Shown here: in pieces, positions 1 to 10,888 of the stretch
Layout: the number at the start of each line of letters is the position of its first letter
Numbering within the stretch: position 1 is the first letter of the stretch
Notes under the pieces: model-generated
Database searches by the model: none
Told to the model about the DNA's origin: nothing
What the model saw: the letters and a program-made list of their open reading frames with translations, nothing else
Assembly: GCF_026914185.1 (NCBI RefSeq)
Contig: NC_070569.1
Location: 4,278,001 to 4,342,000 of the forward strand
Source of the DNA: Puccinia triticina
Taxonomy: Eukaryota > Basidiomycota > Pucciniomycetes > Pucciniales > Pucciniaceae
Direction of reading: 5' to 3'
DNA: 64,000 bases
Translations under genes and position numbers: made by a program

Positions 1-1125
1 CGGCGGGCTGGCGTCGGGTCCCACCGGGTGGGGCTCGGGCAGGCTGAGGGCGGAGCGGTAGCTGGTGAAGAAGCCGTAGTCGCCGCTGGGCGTGTTCCTC
101 CTCGACAGGAGGCGGTCGGGGGCGGCGGCGAGGCCGGGATGGCTGCGCTGGCCGACGAGCGCGAGTCTGCTCTCCCAGCCGGTGACGGAGCGGGGCAGGG
201 CGTGGTAGTGGGCGAGGGGGATGTAGGGCGGGTTGGAGAGGAGCATGTCGAAGCCGGCCAGGCTCTGGGAGGCCTGCTTGAGGTTGGCGACGAAGGTGGG
301 GGAGAAGAGGTCGAGGTTGAAGAACGAGGCGCGGCCCCTCCCCCGCTGGGCCGGGCCCGTCGGCTGGCTGTGGAGCGTCCGGTGCTGCGCCCCGTTCTCC
401 CGCGCCAGTCCTACCGCCGCCTGGTCCACATCCACCCCCACCACATGCACTTCCGGATGGTGGTAGGCCAGGTAGTTCGAGATGCAGCCGCTGCCGGTGC
501 CGATGTCCAGCACCTTGAACGCACACGGCCGGCCCGGCTTGTCGGCCACCGAGGCGCGCGCCGCTCGTGCTGCTTGGAAGTACGTACTCATCGTGCGCGA
601 GAGCTCGGTGACCCATTGCTCCGTCTCCGGCCGCGGGATCAGAACGGGCGGCCGGATGGTGAAGGTGAGGTCGCCGAATGGGACGTCGCCTGCCAACAGG
701 GTTTGTCAATGAGCCCGGCGGTTGGTGGTGGTCAGGAGAGCGCGAAGGAGGCCTACCAAGGATGTAAGCCAGCGGCTTCTTGTGGGACACATGCTGTTCG
801 ACCCACTCGGCGAGCAGCTGGTCGACGAGACGCTGGGTGAGGCTGGCCGGAGGATGTGATTGCGGAGCGCGACGGAGGATGTGCTTGCGAGCGCCGGTCC
901 TGAGCCAGCCGAGTTCGGTGTGGCTGCGTGTCCAGTGGTCGGGCGTCGGCACGCTGAGGCCCTCCTCCTCGAGATACATCTCGACCAGCCGGCGCTGGAG
1001 CCCATCCTCAAACGCGCCGCTTGCGGGCGCCGGGAGACGCGGGGGACGCGGTGGCGCTGGGCGGGGCGTGGCGAGCTGCGGGCGCGCGGTGTGGGCGCTT
1101 CGAGGGGCCGGAGAATCGCCGGCAA
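1..1125 (-). CDS. MTQ1: Protein-(glutamine-N5) methyltransferase, HemK/MTQ1 family, partial
   Basis: Methylates the glutamine of the GGQ motif in peptide-chain release factors using S-adenosylmethionine. The first exon reads down to about 757 and ends KKPLAYILG; a 67-bp GT-AG intron (756-690) follows. The second exon opens DVPFGDLTF and carries the family signature LIPRPETE, then methyltransferase motif I VLDIGTGSGC and the catalytic NPPYIP motif near 235-252. HemK proteins normally show exactly this order: PLAYILG, LIPRPETE, GTGSG, NPPY. The 3' end runs off the left edge of the window. The start is uncertain: an ATG in frame lies near 976 (MYLEEEGLSV), but the frame stays open further upstream. 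A long Q/R-rich stretch between motif I and NPPY is typical of a fungal insertion. The fungal MTQ1 product is mitochondrial, whereas MTQ2 lacks LIPRPETE, so MTQ1 is favoured. The gene is strongly GC-rich compared with the DNA to its right. Confidence 0.85.
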
Positions 1126-1182
1126 GGGTCGGCCTGCCTGATCAAATCCCCATAGTTATTTTCCAGTCAAAAAGCGACGTGG

Positions 1183-1329
1183 CAGGAATCCGGTCCGACC
1201 GGAGAGCTCTTTCGTTTTCCCGATCCACAAAAAGACAGATCGGGTGGGTATCGGACCAGACCTTCAGTCTGTTTTTGTGGATTGGGCCAACGATCAAGAA
1301 GGGAGTTCTCCGGGCCGATCGGGTTCCTG
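1183..1329. mobile_element. Small foldback element (MITE-like), about 147 bp
   Basis: The segment is a near-palindrome. It begins CAGGAATCCGGTCCGACCGG and ends with the imperfect reverse complement CCGGGCCGATCGGGTTCCTG. Inner arms also pair: ATCCACAAAAAGACAGA around 1225 against CAGTCTGTTTTTGTGGAT around 1267. No ORF fits inside. I see no clear target-site duplication, so the class is not assigned. Confidence 0.5.
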
Positions 1330-2140
1330 TAGCATTGCAGCGAGTGAGGGTGGGAAGGGAACAGGGGATGTATTTACCTGGCGGGTTGGCTGTGCTGTGG
1401 GTGAGTTGTGAAGTAGTTCGTCTCCAGCCGGCGCTGGCGGTGTGCTTGGAGGGTGCGCGGAGTGTTTAGGGTCTGGAGGATGATGATGATGATGGCCGTT
1501 AGTAGTGGTCGGTCAGGGGGTTCAGTGTTCGACTGACCAGGGTGCTAGGCTTGGTCAATGGTTTGGACCACATCGTGGGGGTGAGGTTGCTGGAAGATGT
1601 GGGGGAAAGTTCCAAGTTAACCAAGGCCCTCGCTGCTGCGGGCGGGTGTCTCCGACAGCCCCCGGCCGGAGGGACTTGCGCAGCATCTCCAACGGTCCGG
1701 GGGGCAGTTGGCCCAAGTTTCCCGGCCCGCAACCGGATGACTTCCCGTCTCTTCCCGTGGGCTAAAAAGCCAGATCTGTCAGGCCAGGTTAAACCTTCCT
1801 GGCTGGTGAGAACTTAATCTCAATCACTTTTCACCAGCCAGTAAGGTTTAGATCTGTGAAATTTTAGTCTGTACGGGGGGCGTAGATCCTACAGGAAGTC
1901 TTCCAGTGGACCGGCAGGTAAGTTAAAGCCACAATCCAACCAAGCTCTGCATCGCCTCTGAAGATTCAAAGCAACCTCAACACCACTCAACACAAAATAT
2001 ACTCAAATGGATGGACAATGAAGACAATGTCCTTGCCTCCCAGCAATCAGTACTCAGCTTAATGATCAAGACAAAAGAGAAAAAAAAAACACGGCGGTTC
2101 AACACCCGGAAGAATAGAAATCAACCGGAATCAACTTCAA
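1330..2140. other. Gene-free stretch with a hairpin
   Basis: No coding region is supported here. A hairpin lies at about 1790-1850, where AAACCTTCCTGGCTGGTGA pairs with TCACCAGCCAGTAAGGTTT. The phrase CCGGATGACTTCCC near 1735 recurs near 12164, so both places may hold copies of one decayed repeat. Confidence 0.4.
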
Positions 2141-3320
2141 GGACACCAACAGCTATATGATGATTACTTCACCAAGAACCCTGCTTATCCTCTTGAAGTC
2201 TTCCGCTGTTGATTTCAAAGGCAAAGGAGCCTTTTCCTACAAATCATTGCCGATGTTGAAAAAGCCAACAATTACTTTGTACAGAAATGTGACGCAGCTG
2301 GAAGATTGGGCTTTTCACCTCTTCAGAAGGCCACTGCTGTGATACAGATGTAGTGCAGACTCTGTTGACAAGTATCTTTGTATGAGTGAGTGAAACTGTC
2401 ATTATCTTTGCAATCTTATATCAAAAATCTAACCATGTATCTGAAAGGCAAAACAACTGCAATCAAAAGCTTGGAGCAGTTTTGACAGACCATTGTCAAG
2501 GTCTATGGTGAAGAATACTTGAGAAAACCAAACAAAAAAAATGCCGCTAGGCTCCTGGAAGTTGCAGAGGAGCGAGGTTTTCCCGGGATGATGGGATCAA
2601 TTGATTGTATGCACTGGTGCTGGAAGAATTGTTCAGTGGCTGATCAGGGCACATATAGCGGCAAGGAGAAAGAGCCAACCATGGTCCTTAAAGCAGTGGC
2701 CTTGTACAACACTTGGATTTGCTTTGGACAGCCCAGTACCCTCAATGATATCAACATACTCAATTGATCACCAATCTTTGACCAAATTAAAGAAGGTGAA
2801 GGACTTTCAGTTTCATATAAAGTCAACAGAAATCAATACGGTCTTGGTTACTACCTTGCAGACAGCATTTATCCACCATGTGCCACATTGATCCAGACAA
2901 TCTCTCAAACGCAAGGAGCAAATAAGAAACACTTTGCAAAAATGCAAGAAGCCTGTTGGAAGGGCATTGAGCAAGCTTTTGCCGCCCTGCAATCTTGATA
3001 TGCAATTGTGTGATTCCCCGGTTGATTTTGGAAACATGAAGTCCTCTCCGATATCCTGTTAGCTGCGATCATTCTTCATAACATGGCTGTTGAAGATGGA
3101 TCAGGAAGTGAACTCAAAGGAAACATTGAATACAAGCAAACACCACCCACTAAAGCAGAGATAACCCCCAACAGACCAAACAACTCAACATTTGAACAAT
3201 TCATGTTACAATGCCAGGCTATTAGAGACCACAGATCACACACGACTCTTCAGAATGATCTCATTGATCATTTGTGGAACAAGCATGGCTCCAATGAAGC
3301 CAGCACTCATATTTAGCTTG
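2140..3320 (+). pseudogene. PIF/Harbinger transposase relic
   Basis: The translated fragments match the plant-transposon-type (PIF/Harbinger) DDE nuclease. The piece at 2519-2767 contains FPGMMGSIDCMHWCWKNC, then YSGKEKEPTMVLKAVA and STLNDINIL, which are the usual first-Asp block of this family. The piece at 3061-3130 contains AAIILHNMAVEDG, the usual C-terminal block. The frame is broken several times (stops near 2764 and 3000), so the copy is inactive. The neighbouring minus-strand relic at 3567-3785 resembles the partner protein of the same element type. Confidence 0.75.
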
Positions 3321-3566
3321 TTATTCTCATTGGTCCTTTCTCTCTTATTTCTTGCTTTGTTTTCTTTCTTATTTCTCACTCTTGCTTGTTTTCTTTCTCT
3401 AGATCTCTTTGCAATTAACTTCTGACTCAAAAAAAAAAAAAAGTTGAAGTAATTTGACTGGACAAAGAGAAAAAAAAACAAATTATTACTCTGTATCTTT
3501 GTTGTCCTCATCTTCTTCCTCGGACTCCTCCATTCCGGCTTCTTCCATCTCTTTTTTCTCCTTTTC

Positions 3567-3785
3567 CTACTTTGCTTTTTTTCTCTTTTTCTCCTTCTCT
3601 TCTTGTAGTTTGTGATCCATAATCGACTTTAGCTTCTTTGCATAATAAGCCCGCCTTGTGTTGTCCGTTATGAAATCAAGATCTTGAGACATGATTGTCT
3701 CCTCAAACGCCATTTGAGTTGCCGCCTTCATTAAATTTAGACGGTCGCGCGCAATGGTAACCAGCTCTTGTTGCATGGTCATCAT
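3567..3785 (-). pseudogene. NAM-associated / Myb-like partner ORF of the Harbinger element, fragment
   Basis: The fragment reads QQELVTIARDRLNLMKAATQ, then FEETIMSQDLDFITDNTRRA and YYAKKLKSIMDHK, followed by a lysine-rich end. In rust genomes, proteins with this C-terminal block (the NAM-associated domain found in Myb-like ORFs of PIF/Harbinger elements) end in the same way: a mention of a residue state followed by YF/YY and a charged tail. It lies convergent to the transposase relic just to its left, as expected for a two-gene Harbinger element. Assignment rests on pattern memory only. Confidence 0.45.
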
Positions 3786-3837
3786 CTTTCCAAGTGAGAT
3801 ATCCTTGGCCCGTTTTTGTTTAGCCGCTTTTGAACCC

Positions 3838-4960
3838 TGGTCAAGTTATTCCCTCATCTTTCCGGCAAGGTACTCCATCTCAAGATGGCTCTTTGTGGGA
3901 CCCAAAAGGCAAGCCGCTGTTGGTGCAAACACTTCAAGGGCCCCTTACACAGCTGGGGTTTCAAATGCAACAAGGTAGAAGAATTTCTCTATTGCTACAA
4001 AAAGAAAGATTCCGTTATCATAGTATGAATCCACGTCGACGATGGCATTGTCTTTGGCAATCATCAAGAGGATATCAAACTATTACAAGAGAATATGGAA
4101 GCGAGCCTGAGAGTGAAGTGAGACTCCCGACCCAACCAACTGGTTGGCATCCGTTTAGAATACAAAGATGATTCCATTCTATCAAGTCAACATCTATTAA
4201 TCACCCAACTTGTCAGCAAGTACATGAATGAAGTTAATCCAAACTTAGTTCCGATACACAATCCTCTACCCAACAAGAATCTCACAACTTCATGGGGGGA
4301 GCCGGTATCAGCAACCCTTTACCAATCACTCATCGGCTCAATCAATGACTTGGCGCTGGGAACACGACCTGACCTCAGCTTTGCGGTGAATTATTTGGCA
4401 CAGTTCAGCTCAAACCCAAACAAATCCCATTGGAATTCTTCATCTCACCTAGTCCAATATATACCTACAACTTGATTGAAGCGCCTTTGTCTACAACAAA
4501 TTGGTCACCTGGACAGATGCAAACTGGGGGGGGGGGGGGATTCCAACAGTCTACCTCAGGTTTCATCATCACACTTTTTGGTAGTCCAGTGGTGTGGGGA
4601 TCACACCGACAGAAGTTGGTTGCGATGTTGACTTGTGCGGCCGAATTCATATCACTTGGATCATCAGTTGATTTCCTTCTCTTCTTAATTCCTATTATCA
4701 AATCCCTTGACGTTAAGCCCAAACTCAAGATTGAATGCAACAACCGTGCGGCGGCTTTAATATCCGACAACAACGCTTCCAAGGGGCGCATGAAGAGCTT
4801 AGAGCGGAATTTCTTTTTCTTCAATGACGCTGTGCAATTTCTCTAGATTTGGTGGCAACATCAGAAATTAACTTGGCGGACTTCTTTGCCAAAACTCTCA
4901 GAGCAAATCTTGACGCGGCGTCAATGGATAAAGTCTTGGTGTATAAGTTTCTTTTGGTTC
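3838..4960 (+). pseudogene. Ty1/Copia polyprotein relic (reverse transcriptase and RNase H)
   Basis: Frame-shifted pieces read in the order of a Copia polyprotein. Around 3880-4050: YGTQKASRCWCKHF and IHVDDGIVFGN, the reverse transcriptase with the expected VDDG. Around 4170-4420: SQHLLITQLVSKYM and TRPDLSFAVNYLAQF. Around 4490-4850: VTWTDANWGG, STSGFIITLFGSPVVW, CAAEFISLGS and NNRAAALISDNNASKGRM, which is the RNase H region. Around 4855-4905: TSEINLADFFAKTL. Stops and frame changes, including at a run of ten G near 4528, show it is dead. No LTRs were identified. Confidence 0.8.
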
Positions 4961-5454
4961 TCTTTTATCTCAGATACTTCCCACATATCCCCTCAATTTT
5001 CTTTAATGTGTTTTCTTCTTTCCCTATTTTCATTTTGTCTTCTTTATTTTCTTTGAGAATTTATTTTCTTCTGTGGAGATTGAGGGGAGGTGTAGTGGAG
5101 TGGAGCGAACTGCACATTTGGAGTATCTAGGAGTCAAGAGGCGGGCAGGGAGGAGCAATGAACCTTAAGGCATTTCCGACTACAACCCTCAGCACCTCAG
5201 TCCTACAGTTCTGTCTACAATAGAACGCAGAGGGGATCAATGGAGAGAGAATGATTTCTGCTCTTTTCTCCAGCATCTTCTGCTGAGCTTGAACGAGTCA
5301 CATGGGGGTGGTGAGCTATTGAAGAAATGAAGAAAGTATTCTGGCCACGCAAGCAGCTAGGCTCGCTGCGAGTTCAGAGGCTGGGTGCGGCGCAGTCTGG
5401 GCTGGGCAGTTGAGCGAGGACCCGCGGCGTGGCTGACTCAGGCGCAGGGGCAGG
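4961..5454. other. Gene-free stretch before RTP1
   Basis: AT-rich up to about 5330, then GC content rises sharply into the next gene. The first part is probably the tail of the Copia relic. The last 100 bases would hold the RTP1 promoter and leader; no clear motif is seen. Confidence 0.4.
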
Positions 5455-5536
5455 ATGGCGACGATCGACGAACTCAAGCAGCTGCTCAGGGAAACCCACA
5501 CATCCACCACCATCAAAAAAAAAAAAAAAAAAAAAG

Positions 5537-5580
<44 letters not shown>

Positions 5581-8500
5581 GAAGAAGAAGATGAAATTCG
5601 CAAACGGACGAACGAACTGCTCCGGGCAGCAGGAAAACCAGAAACACAACCACCCACCATCGAACTGCTCGCCACCCTCAACCAGCTCATCAGACACAAA
5701 CACCCCCTCACCCAACAACCAGACCACCACCACCACCACCACCCAGAACTAGGCACCCTCGACACACAGGCCATCCAGCACACCGCACTCCACATCACCC
5801 AGCACACCCCAGACAGACGCACCATACTCACTCTCGCACGCATCGTCCTGCCCGACGACCTCGCCACCCCGCCCAGCGCACTCCACCCCAGATTCGCCCT
5901 CCACCAGGCCCTCTTCCCCGCCCTGCTGGCCCCGCTCACCGCCCGCCTCATCAGCCACCCCGCAGAAGACCAGCCACTGCTCCACCGCCTCCTGGACTTG
6001 TAAGCCGCCCTCTTCCTCCCCACGCACAAAAAGCATGCTGAGCAGAAACCACCACAGCGCCTCGCCCAAGCTCGTCTTCGCAACACTCCTGCCGCTCGTC
6101 TCCCCGAAGGACGACGCCTCGGGCCGGGCACAGACGGTCTCCCGGGTCCTGTCGACCCGCTTGCTGCGGCCGTCGGGCCTCCGAGGCCTGCTGCAAGCGG
6201 TCATCAGCGAGGACTACGACGACGAGGACGAGGGCACGGGGAGCAGCACGATCACCTCCGCAACCCTCAAGCGCTTCCACTCGCTCTACCACATCCTCTC
6301 CCACCCCTCCGCAGCCATCCCCCCCACAGACTACTGGGCCACCATCCTCACCAACCTCATCCGCCTCATCCTCCCCCCCTTCTTCGACCAGTCCGCCCCC
6401 GCCAGAGAGCCCGTCAAGCCCCCAGACACCATCCGCAGGGCCGCCTGCTTCATCCTCAGCCAGATCGCCATCCGCCAGCCGGACGTCTTCAAGGCCCACC
6501 TCTCGCCCCTGCTCCATGCCGCCTTCCGGCCCACACCACCACCCTCAAACTCAGAAGACCACCAGACGCTCGTCTCGCCCGTCCAGATCGACCACGCCCT
6601 CGACCTGCTCCACCAACTCGTCCTGAACTCCGAGCCCTCGCCCATCTTCGTCGACCGACTACTCGCCCCGATCCTCCCCCAGCTGCTCTCGCTGATCGTC
6701 TTTCTTCTGCGCACGCGGGCCGAACCAGGCGTGCGCCGGGCGGCCGAGGGGCTGGTGGATGTGTGGATGGGCGTGCATCCGCCGGAGACGGTGGCACGCT
6801 GGCTCGGCCGGGCAGTCCGCGAACTCGAGGCCGGCCGCGAGCTCGCTCCTCCCCGGCCCACACTCGCCCTCGCTGCCTCTTCCTCGGGATGCGCTGCCAG
6901 CCAGTGGGCCCGAGACCCCGCGGGCAGACCATGCATCAAGGCCCGCCCCGAAGCACAGCCCGACTCGCTCGACTTCGCCCTCGACCCCGACGCGCTCGTC
7001 GGCTGGCTCAAGAGCCTCAAGTCGCCCCTCTTCCTCGGCCACCTCCTCGCGGCCTGGCTCGAGGAAGTCGTCCTCCTGCGCGCCCGGCCCGGCTTCGTCG
7101 AGGCCAAGATGTGAGCCATCCACGTTTTTTCTTATAGAGAGAGAGAGAGGGACTAAACAGTAACCCTCCGGCGCTGTGTGCAGGACCTTGTTCCGCATCC
7201 AGCTATCGCTCAAGGTGCTCGACGCCTTCGAGATCCCCCAGATCGTCGCCCAGCCGGCCCACTTCTTCCCCTTCATCCTGCACGCCCTCCGGCTTCCCCT
7301 GGCGTCGCCCGTCCCCGCTCCGCCGTCACCCAAGCCTCCAACGAAGAAGAAGGAGCAACGGGCGGATGGGCCGTTGACGCTGGACTCGCTGAAGTTCTTG
7401 GACCTCGATCGGGAGTCTCCCGTCGAGCCGGAGCGCCAACAGGGTCTGCTGGAGGAGGAGGAGGACGATGGGGACTTGGACCATGGGATCATCGTCGCGG
7501 GGCTGTCGCTCTTACTTGCGCTTCTCGAAGGTCAGCCATCCCTGCTCCTCCCTCTCCACACCTGCTCACACGTGGTTTTTTTGCTGGGCCAGGGCATCCC
7601 GAGATGGCCGAAGACAACACGCCGGGCCTGGGCGAGATCTCGGGGTTGCTGGACGGCCTGCTGTTGAGCCCGACGGTGTCGGCGGAGGTGTACGAGTTGG
7701 GGATCAAGAGTCGGCTGCTTCTGTCGGTGCGGCGGGCGCTATCGCTTGTGGACGGGGGAGAGCGCGAGGCGACGGAGGAGTCGCGGGCGGCAGCGGAGGA
7801 GCAGGAGCGGCTGGAGCGGCAGTACCGGGCGGGGCTGGGGCTCCTGAACGACGAGTGTCTGCCCCTGCGGGCGCAGGGCATCGTCCAACTGAAGACGGTC
7901 CTTCTGACGGCCCCGCGCAGTGGTCGGGCGGCGAGGATGGTGGAGGGGTGGGCGCCGGGGGTGGTGGAGCTGCTGCTCCGGGCCGTCGAGGAGGCCGACA
8001 GCTTCGTCTATCTCGCCGCCATCAACGCCCTCGCCGCCCTCGCCCACCGCTTCCAGCCCCTCGTCGGCCCCGCCCTCGCCGCCGCCTTCGCCCGCCCCGT
8101 CCACGCTCCGTCCGCGCACCCGGCTCAGGAGGAGGCCGCGATCCGCGACTTCGACCGCGCCGTCAGGGTCGCCGAGGCCATGGTCCAAGTCATCCAACGC
8201 GCCGGCACAGCACTGTCTCTGTACAGTTAAGTCCCCCCCTCCCCTTCCAGCGGAAGAATGGGCTTCTTAGTGGGCTGACACGGACACTGTGCCTCAGTCG
8301 ACAGCCTCCTGCCCGCCCTCCTGCGAGTCCTCCACCACTCCCACCCCGCCGCTGTCCCGCTCAAGCCCTCAGCCTGGACGGTCCTAGCCACCTGCGTCGA
8401 ACACGCTCCCACCGCGCTCGCGCCTTCCCTGTCGGGCCTCGTCCAGGCCTGTGTCTCCATCCTGAGCCTCACCGACCCCTCCGAGCCACCCTCCTCCGAC

Positions 8501-8893
8501 GACGAGCCGCCCTCCTCCTCGGAGGAGGAGGAAGAGCAAGACCCGCCCCCCATCACCGCGCCGATCCATGCCGGCCACCACCGCACCTCGCTCCACCGGG
8601 CGGCCCTACTCTTCGTCCAAAGCCTGCTGGCCCAGACCCTGGCGCTCTGCCAGACGGCCGCGGCCTCCGGCGCCCCCGCCGCCCGTGCCCGCGTCCGCGC
8701 CCTCCGCCCCGCCCTCCTTCCCCACCTCGCCGCCCTCCACCGCGTCCTCGCCTACCGTCTCCTCCCCCAACACTCCCCGCCCAACGTCCAGCCGCTCGAG
8801 CCCCGTCGTCAGGACCCCCTCGTCGCGGCGTCGTTGACCCAGAACGCACTCGACTCGCTCGCCCTCCTCCGCTCCGTGCTGGCCTACTACTAA
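5455..8893 (+). CDS. RTP1: RTP1/TANGO6-type HEAT-repeat protein, RNA polymerase assembly or trafficking factor
   Basis: Five exons join with consistent phases: 5455-5999, 6046-7110, 7184-7530, 7593-8225, 8298-8893, giving about 1061 residues (yeast Rtp1 and human TANGO6 are about 1000-1100). The first acceptor could also be at 6057, which removes four residues. The RTP1_C1 region is near residues 734-815, with CLPLRAQGIVQLKTVLL and DSFVYLAAINALAALAHRF; RTP1_C2 is near 956-990, with HRAALLFVQSLLAQTLAL. In yeast, Rtp1 supports assembly and nuclear import of RNA polymerase II; in animals TANGO6 acts in secretion. The helical repeats fit a soluble scaffold. The N-terminus is odd: a run of lysine codons, then a run of glutamine codons, then glutamates, encoded by an A tract and a CAA repeat at 5515-5590. 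Intron 2 carries a branch-like CTAA at 7153. The gene is very GC-rich. Confidence 0.85.
5515..5590 (+). repeat. Coding microsatellite: A tract plus (CAA)n plus (GAA)n
   Basis: An A tract of nearly 20 bases is followed by about 14 CAA units and three GAA units. Read in the RTP1 frame this gives poly-Lys, poly-Gln and poly-Glu. Repeats of this kind change length easily, so the N-terminus may be polymorphic. Confidence 0.85.
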
Positions 8894-9440
8894 CAGCAAG
8901 CACGGGCCAGGGCCACCTTTGTGCATGTTTTTTTTCTGAAAGCGGCGCGCGTAGCAGATGTGCCGGCGCTCGGCTCCCCCGAAATACACTGATCTCTCCC
9001 CGCGCCGTGTGGTTGTGTGTCGCGACCGGATCGCGGGCCGGGCCGCGTGGTCCACCCTTAGCCCAGCCGCCGCCGGGGCCCTCATGTGGGCCTCGCGGAG
9101 CCGGGGAAGTCTGGGCCTGGCCGACCAGTGTAAGATGAAACAAAATGCTCAGATTATTGAGCGTAGATTGTCTGCGCAGTTGCAGCGTACCACAATGCCA
9201 ATGTTAAATACACTTAGTTTGCAACCTCTCACATATTATGTGTGTCATCACCTCAAACTCATTTCCATGCAATGTGTACTTAGCTCACACTACAGGCATG
9301 TAGCTGTCTCTGCAGGATGCAGCATCACCCTGTTGTTGCAAGCCCGTGTGACTGCGCAAGTAGGCGCAGTCACGGCGGCTGCAACCCCAAATGCAACATC
9401 AGGTGACGCTGCGGGCTGCAACAACAGCTATTTGTCCGTA
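8894..9440. other. Gene-free stretch after RTP1
   Basis: GC content falls abruptly near 9130. From there the sequence holds short words related to the palindromic array to its right, such as GACTGCGCAAGTAGGCGCAGTC at 9350-9371, itself a hairpin. No gene is supported. Confidence 0.4.
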
Positions 9441-10370
9441 GTGTCAATGGTTAGAGCATCACTCACACTGCGGGCATCTCGATGTCACTGTGGACCGCAG
9501 CAACATCTGACAATTCAGTGGGGATTCAAACCCCGTGCAACAAGTATTGCAGCCACACTTGGCCGGCTGTCCATCAGCCGGCCACCAGGGTATGTACACA
9601 CAACGCACCTCTCGATGGCCGGCACAACAACCGGTCACCGAGAGGAGTACGCACTCCTCTCAATGGCTGGCCCAAGGACCGGCCATCAGGAGGAGTCCTT
9701 GTGCCGGCCATTGCGAGTTGTCCACACTCCTCTCAATGACCAGCATAACGACTGGTCATTGGGAGGAGGAGTCCACACTCCTCTCAATGACCAGCACAAG
9801 GACTGGTCATCGGGAGGAGGAATCCATACTCCCCTCAATGCCAACACAGGCCAGCGTTGAGAGGAGTACATGCACCTCGATGCCCGGTCTGTGCCGTCCA
9901 TCAAGGGAAGTGTGTATGTACTCCTCCCAATGACCGGGCCTTGGGCCAGCCATTGAGAGGAGTGCGTACTCCTCTCAGTTACCGGTTGTTGTGCCGGCCA
10001 TCAAGAGGTGTCTTTACTCCTCTTGACGCCGGTGTGTGCTGGCATCAAGAGGAGTGTGGACTCCTCCCAATGACTGGTCCATGAGCTGGTCACCAAGAGG
10101 AGTGAGAGGAGTGTGTAATCCTCTTGATGGCCGGCACAAGGACCGGTCATCAAGAGGTTGTTATGTATGTACTGCGGTGGCCGGCTGTCCAAAGGCAAAT
10201 CAGCCATCCAGATGTCTCTGCAGCTGACACTGCATTCTGATATGCAGTGTCATGATGTCGCTGCGGCCCGCAGTGACAGCGAGATGCCCGCAGTGTCATG
10301 AATGCTGAGTATGTGAGTTCAACTCTCACAGTACATGAGGTTGTGGGTTCAACACCCACTTCACTTGGAC
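9440..10370. mobile_element. Palindromic tandem array bounded by inverted ends with tRNA-like arms
   Basis: Two inverted copies of about 45 bp bound the region. The left copy near 9465-9510 reads CACTGCGGGCATCTCGATGT; the reverse complement of the right copy near 10255-10300 reads CACTGCGGGCATCTCGCTGT and continues alike (CACTG-GG-CCGCAG). Between them, from about 9590 to 10160, lies a run of imperfect palindromes of roughly 55-75 bp with the pattern CTCCTCTCAATGACCAG then CTGGTCATTGGGAGGAG. Near the left end are an A-box-like TGGTTAGAGCAT (9452) and a T-arm-like GGGGATTCAAACCCC (9520). Near the right end are two perfect T-arm-like hairpins, GTGAGTTCAACTCTCAC and GTGGGTTCAACACCCAC (10313-10360). 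No protein is encoded. It may be a non-autonomous transposon that acquired or expanded a hairpin satellite. Confidence 0.55.
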
Positions 10371-10888
10371 CTCTCTTTTCACTTGTTCAATACAGTTGGC
10401 CTCAAACTAATCAAGTAAACTGTTTGAAGGACCACAAACACCTTGAACAATTGGCCCGGCCAGCCAGTACTCATCAGAACAGTATGGTCCAACATGACAA
10501 TGGCATCAAACAACAAGTCCAATCCCATGTTGAACCACAGCTTCTCCAACGTGGCATTGGACTATTTTGTCCGGTGTTGGACGAGTCAACCAGATAGCTT
10601 TTTTTTGTGTGGTGGAGCTGAGTGATGAACAAAAGATAAACAATGATCCTGACAAAATAGAATAAAACATAGATTCTGCATACCTGCACCACACCAACAA
10701 TGTAAACACTGCGCTATGTTGAAAAAAGATGCCTTTTTAGTGCAGCGCGGCGGTCAAACTGCTACGTCCTCACACCGAAGTATTGCAAACAAAGAGCATG
10801 TTGTTCACATTATGTGCAACCCTGCCTCGCTGATGATTGCCTTGGATTGTAAAAGGGGTATGAGATACCCAGGAATGAAAATAAAGTG
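10371..10888. other. Gene-free stretch, 3' side of TRS20
   Basis: Short open frames here show no recognisable protein. The sequence from 10690 to 10888 should contain the 3' untranslated region of the TRS20 gene. Confidence 0.35.

Noticed and set aside
5316..6131. Long minus-strand frame opposite the start of RTP1
   Set aside because: It is the shadow of a GC-rich gene: the glutamine repeat reads as poly-Cys/Leu on the other strand, and the RTP1 frame has domains and matching splice sites.
7468..9138. 556-codon plus-strand frame inside RTP1
   Set aside because: It is Pro/Arg-rich in the manner of an out-of-frame GC-rich gene and ignores the introns that the RTP1 exons respect.
9447..9540. 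Possible tRNA gene from the A-box-like and B-box-like words
   Set aside because: The spacing is too long and no acceptor or anticodon stem can be drawn; the boxes are kept only as a tRNA-like feature of the element.
9590..10160. Possible CRISPR array
   Set aside because: The units are imperfect palindromes of varying length without unique spacers, and the genome is eukaryotic.
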